DNA from: an uncultured Spirochaetales bacterium | Lineage (GTDB): Bacteria; Spirochaetota; Spirochaetia; Sphaerochaetales; Sphaerochaetaceae | Direction: 5' to 3' | Length of the DNA stretch: 15,788 nucleotides | Assembly: GCA_947306375.1 (NCBI GenBank) | Contig: CAMZGJ010000008.1 | Span: forward strand, 1 to 15,788 | Part shown: positions 12,939-15,788 of the stretch, one piece after another | Numbering within the stretch: position 1 is the stretch's first letter | Layout: the number at the start of each line of letters is the position of its first letter | Program-made: the position numbers and the translations under genes | The notes under the pieces: generated by a model | Told to the model about the DNA's origin: nothing | Seen by the model: the letters and a program-made list of their open reading frames with translations, nothing else | Database searches by the model: none

Positions 12939-14231
12939 TTAGAGGTATTGCTTCAGCATCTCATGGTAAGCTGAAATTGCGTTTTCAAAGCGCTTTAGGA
13001 AGATATCTTCCCTATACAGGCCGGGAGCGGATTCTTCAAGACCCTGAAAATGAAGGGTGTAAACCTGCGGCGGGTTATCAAGGTCAAGAATTTCATTGCC
13101 TCTCAGCTGTTCAGAGGACTGGTAGACAAGATCTGCTGACCAGAAGGCCTGACCTGAAGAGGCCTTCCATCTGGAGAATACAACCTTGCATCCTATGGGT
13201 GTTTTCTTCTCAATTGTGTTTTCAAGGCTGTACGGCTCAACATCCAGTGCGGCAAGCACGCTGCCTACGTTGGAGTCATGTCCGCAGAGGAAACTGATTA
13301 TCCGAGAGCTGTTTTTCATCTCTCCCAGAAGTTCTGAGAGCAGGGGATGAGCAACATTGACTGCAACGAGAGGTGCCGTAAAAAGTACATCCCCATACAC
13401 GTCCTTGACTCTTGAAATCTCCTCCCATTGTGAAAGGGAAAGCTTTTTCCCAAAGCCCGCCTTTCTGACATCCGGCTCTTCAAAGTACTGAAGAACAAGG
13501 GCATCGCTTATCTGACAGGCTGTTTTCAGAGAGCCTGTCACAGCCGGCTCCTCGTTCAGTTTCAGAACAAGATTAAAGTCAGTTGTTGTCAGTTCTTCGG
13601 CGCTGCCTGAAAGGAAGGCCGGGGATTTGTCAAAGTCAATCACATCTTCAATAAGCCTGTATGCTGAATCAAGGGACGTTATGTCCTCAGAGAAAAGCTG
13701 TTCCACCTGGGCGCAAACAGCGTCATTGTAGGCATCCGAGACAAAGGTCAGCTGAGGTGTGAAGACCGGGTCCATCAGGTCAAAGTCCATGTGGTATTCA
13801 ACGGGAACATCCGCCACCGGGAAGAGGCCGGCGGAGAAGAACCTTGCCGTTGCTATTGTTCTCTGTTTGGAGTTTGAGTAGATGCGGACATCGCCGGCAG
13901 GCATGTAGTTCGGGGTAATGAGGGACTGCGCTTCCAGCCACCTTCGGAAGTACTGGCCCATCTGGACCTCAAGTGAGCCTCCGCGGACAGAGAGCATGCT
14001 TGTGCCTGATGACCACTTGTGCCAGCTGTGGGGTGTTATTCCGCCCAGGGTCGAACCTTCTCCGCTCAGAGGAGACCTTATGTTGTGCCTGCTGAGGATT
14101 ACAACCTTGTCCAGCGTGTAACCTTCACGGGAGAGGCTGTAAGCAGCATTTGAGCTGTCTTCCGGGGTGGCGCATGATACCAGCGCAAGGCAGAGCAGCA
14201 GAACGGCAAGCAGGCCGTATATCTTTTTCAT
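12939..14231 (-). CDS. histidine-type acid phosphatase lipoprotein
   Basis: A 430-residue precursor. Residues 1-19 are a lipoprotein signal ending in the lipobox LVSC, with Cys20 lipidated, so the protein is membrane-anchored outside the cytoplasm. The histidine acid phosphatase (branch 2) motif RHNIRSP (48-54) carries nucleophile His49. It has Asn where Gly is usual in RHGxRxP. Arg124 in YSNSKQRTIATARFF is a phosphate-pocket residue, and GHDSN (317-321) supplies the HD proton donor. It most resembles glucose-1-phosphatase or phytase-type enzymes that release phosphate from organic phosphates. The start at 14231 (AGAGGA upstream) is chosen over the frame's longer extension because it begins the signal peptide. 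The ATG overlaps the GltS stop (ATGA), so the two are coupled. Confidence 0.85.
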   Translation of the reverse strand: MKKIYGLLAVLLLCLALVSCATPEDSSNAAYSLSREGYTLDKVVILSRHNIRSPLSGEGSTLGGITPHSWHKWSSGTSMLSVRGGSLEVQMGQYFRRWLEAQSLITPNYMPAGDVRIYSNSKQRTIATARFFSAGLFPVADVPVEYHMDFDLMDPVFTPQLTFVSDAYNDAVCAQVEQLFSEDITSLDSAYRLIEDVIDFDKSPAFLSGSAEELTTTDFNLVLKLNEEPAVTGSLKTACQISDALVLQYFEEPDVRKAGFGKKLSLSQWEEISRVKDVYGDVLFTAPLVAVNVAHPLLSELLGEMKNSSRIISFLCGHDSNVGSVLAALDVEPYSLENTIEKKTPIGCKVVFSRWKASSGQAFWSADLVYQSSEQLRGNEILDLDNPPQVYTLHFQGLEESAPGLYREDIFLKRFENAISAYHEMLKQYL

Positions 14232-15670
14232 TTTTCCTCTGCTTCCGGGTCTGGCATGAAAAACAGGCCGCCCTTGGCAAATGCGCGCTTTCCTGAGAAT
14301 CTCAGGTACATAATCAGAGAGATGACAACATAGGCTGAGGTTATTCCCACAAACGGCCACACCATTCCCTTTGCCGGCCAGTTGACCAGGGCCAGAATGG
14401 GCAGAGCAAAGATGAACATGAGGCCGGTTGAGTTGACGTACTCCTGGGCAACCGGTGTCTCAAAGTCCGGGTCTACAACACGCACCAGCGAGAGGGCGGT
14501 GGGCAGAGTTCCGTTCGCTGTTCCGAATATCATCAAGAAGCGCAGGAAGGAGTAGTCCTTGAACAGTCTTGAGCAGAAATAGGGGGTGATGAAACATGTG
14601 ATTCCGATTCCCAGAAGCGTAAGGACAACTATCACAAGCCAGTACTGCCTTATTGCAGCAACCTCAATTGCTCCCAGACATGAGGCAACTGTAATGTCAA
14701 CGGCAATACCGTCTATGCGGTTGCATGTACGGTTGTCTATGACATGTTCGCAATGTGCCGCAATTATGGTTCTGCGGACCAGTATTGCGCAGAGTGAGCT
14801 GATTACAAAGTTAATTCCCCACAGTCCCTGAACTGCCTCAAGAATCTTTCCTCCGCCCAGGGCGGCAAGATTCTCAAGACCTGCAAGGAAGAGGAAACTT
14901 AGCAGATATGTGAAGAGAATAAGTGCAATGTGCAGCGTGAAGGAGTCCATGGACTCGCTGACTGTGGTCTGGTAGCTTCCCACAAGTTGCTCTCTCCTGT
15001 TTCTGAAAAAGCCCGTGCCCACCTTGCGGTTTCTGAGCTTTTCCACATACTCGGCACTGAGCCAGCCCTTTTTTGCGGCTCTGTTTATGAATATTACACC
15101 TGCAACGGAACCGATTACAAAGCCTATTGCAGCCATGGTCAGTCCAACGTCTCCGGCGTTTGAAACACCGTATGGAGCACCTTCCCAAACCCTGGCCATT
15201 GACTCAGCCTGACCCGGGCCCAGTTCAAAGCCCAGACACAGTGTAAGTCCCAGCGCAACCGAGGGACCGGGCAGAATGTGCCTCAGCAGGAGAATTGCTG
15301 CAAGAAGACCAATTGTGGCCTGCAGACCGTATTCTGCAAGAAGGGCGGTCACATTTGAGAACAGGGCGCCCTTTTTCTGCTTCCTGGGTTTGTCCGCGGG
15401 AATTCTGAGCTGCATTGCAATGAATGAGATGTTCAGCAGATGGAACATAAGCTCCTCAAGAAAATGAGGACCGGAGCCCAGACCCAGACCGTCTGCAAAA
15501 TAGTTGTAGAAAACAAAAAGAAACGCACCTCCGATCATGGGTGCGGGGATAAGATATTTGCGTAAAAACTCAATCTTTGACCTGAGCGTGGATCCCAGCA
15601 GGAGCGCGCAGGAAATGATACACAGGTGAATGACCACCGTGAAATCGTGAGTGCTGTGAAAGTATGACAT
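14228..15670 (-). CDS. GltS-family sodium/glutamate symporter-like membrane transporter
   Basis: A 480-residue polytopic inner-membrane protein with roughly eleven hydrophobic helices. The GltS-like N-terminus is followed by LIPAPMIGGAF (40-50). Two glycine-rich hairpin segments, GFELGPGQAES (147-157) and FGTANGTLPTAL in the second half, match the inverted-repeat pore loops of the GltS family. Charged cytoplasmic stretches lie at about 92-101 and 197-235. The substrate is likely an acidic amino acid with sodium, but this copy is longer than E. coli GltS (401 aa), so the substrate is uncertain. The ATG at 15670 overlaps the upstream stop by one base (TGATG). A TTG one codon earlier is the alternative and sits 7 bases from AAGG. 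It is followed directly by the phosphatase gene. Confidence 0.78.
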   Translation of the reverse strand: MSYFHSTHDFTVVIHLCIISCALLLGSTLRSKIEFLRKYLIPAPMIGGAFLFVFYNYFADGLGLGSGPHFLEELMFHLLNISFIAMQLRIPADKPRKQKKGALFSNVTALLAEYGLQATIGLLAAILLLRHILPGPSVALGLTLCLGFELGPGQAESMARVWEGAPYGVSNAGDVGLTMAAIGFVIGSVAGVIFINRAAKKGWLSAEYVEKLRNRKVGTGFFRNRREQLVGSYQTTVSESMDSFTLHIALILFTYLLSFLFLAGLENLAALGGGKILEAVQGLWGINFVISSLCAILVRRTIIAAHCEHVIDNRTCNRIDGIAVDITVASCLGAIEVAAIRQYWLVIVVLTLLGIGITCFITPYFCSRLFKDYSFLRFLMIFGTANGTLPTALSLVRVVDPDFETPVAQEYVNSTGLMFIFALPILALVNWPAKGMVWPFVGITSAYVVISLIMYLRFSGKRAFAKGGLFFMPDPEAEEK

Positions 15671-15786
15671 CAAACGGTTACCTTCTTTATATAATCAGTA
15701 TAAAGTTCATGATATTTCAGAGAGCATGCATCGGGCAAGAGCCTGATTCTGTAAAGAACATCGTTGCAGAAAAGCTCCATGGTCTG
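15670..15786 (-). CDS. unidentified protein, last 38 residues (5' end outside window)
   Basis: An open minus-strand frame enters from the right edge and stops at TGA 15672-15670, one base into the transporter start (TGATG). Only 38 residues are visible, ending in ELYTDYIKKVTV. They include a charged, probably helical stretch with LFCNDVLYRIRLLPD. I do not recognise it. The coupled junction and lack of any gap make it likely to be a real gene in the transporter-phosphatase operon. Confidence 0.55.
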   Translation of the reverse strand, partial: QTMELFCNDVLYRIRLLPDACSLKYHELYTDYIKKVTV

Positions 15787-15788
15787 TT

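Noticed and set aside
14232..14360. N-terminal extension of the acid phosphatase
   Set aside because: The extra 43 residues lie inside the transporter gene, and the internal Met begins a textbook lipoprotein signal with its own ribosome site.
1..15788. Mobile element, prophage, CRISPR or defence island
   Set aside because: No transposase, integrase, phage structural gene, target-site repeat or regular repeat-spacer array was seen; the AlbA_2 regulator alone is not enough.

Overview
The window looks like part of a spirochaete chromosome of moderate GC content, most likely a Treponema-type organism. The clues are a tiny histone H1/Hc1-like protein, a GltS-family transporter, an unusual long RecJ, and clear Shine-Dalgarno sequences on many genes. 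This is inferred from protein character; there is no rRNA or other marker to confirm it. No insertion sequences, CRISPR arrays, tRNAs or rRNAs were seen. About 14 genes are packed tightly, often with overlapping ends.

Layout. 1-3753: the C-terminal part of recO (+) converges on, and overlaps, a two-gene minus-strand unit of recJ followed by a DUF4105/Lnb-type membrane protein. 3754-3889: a divergent intergenic region with a perfect 9-bp inverted repeat. 3890-8253 (+): a queuosine-precursor-transporter (VUT/YhhQ family) gene broken by one in-frame TGA, then lon (apparently leaderless), then a U32/TrhP tRNA-hydroxylation protein that starts inside the end of lon. 8254-8593: a self-contained Hc1-like gene with its own promoter and a strong terminator. 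8594-10060 (+): a second, intact VUT-family transporter translationally coupled to a short-chain dehydrogenase. 10041-11282 (-): a low-molecular-weight phosphatase fused to a YunG-like domain, followed directly by a Cys-rich C_GCAxxG_C_C protein. 11283-11453: an AT-rich, repeat-bearing spacer. 11454-12866 (-): an AlbA_2/ATPase/winged-helix regulator whose promoter carries three copies of an 11-bp motif. 12939-15786 (-): an operon of an unidentified partial gene, a GltS-family transporter and a histidine acid phosphatase lipoprotein, joined by 1-bp and 4-bp overlaps.

Themes. recO and recJ both belong to the RecFOR-type recombination repair pathway. The two VUT proteins (precursor for queuosine at tRNA position 34) and TrhP (5-hydroxyuridine at position 34) all touch the tRNA wobble base, which is a loose functional cluster. 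The lead items for a second look are the TGA-interrupted transporter with an intact paralogue 4 kb away, the phosphatase-YunG fusion, the operator array over the AlbA_2 regulator promoter, the large insertion inside RecJ, and the leaderless arrangement of lon. Nothing here is proven to be a new system; these are candidates.
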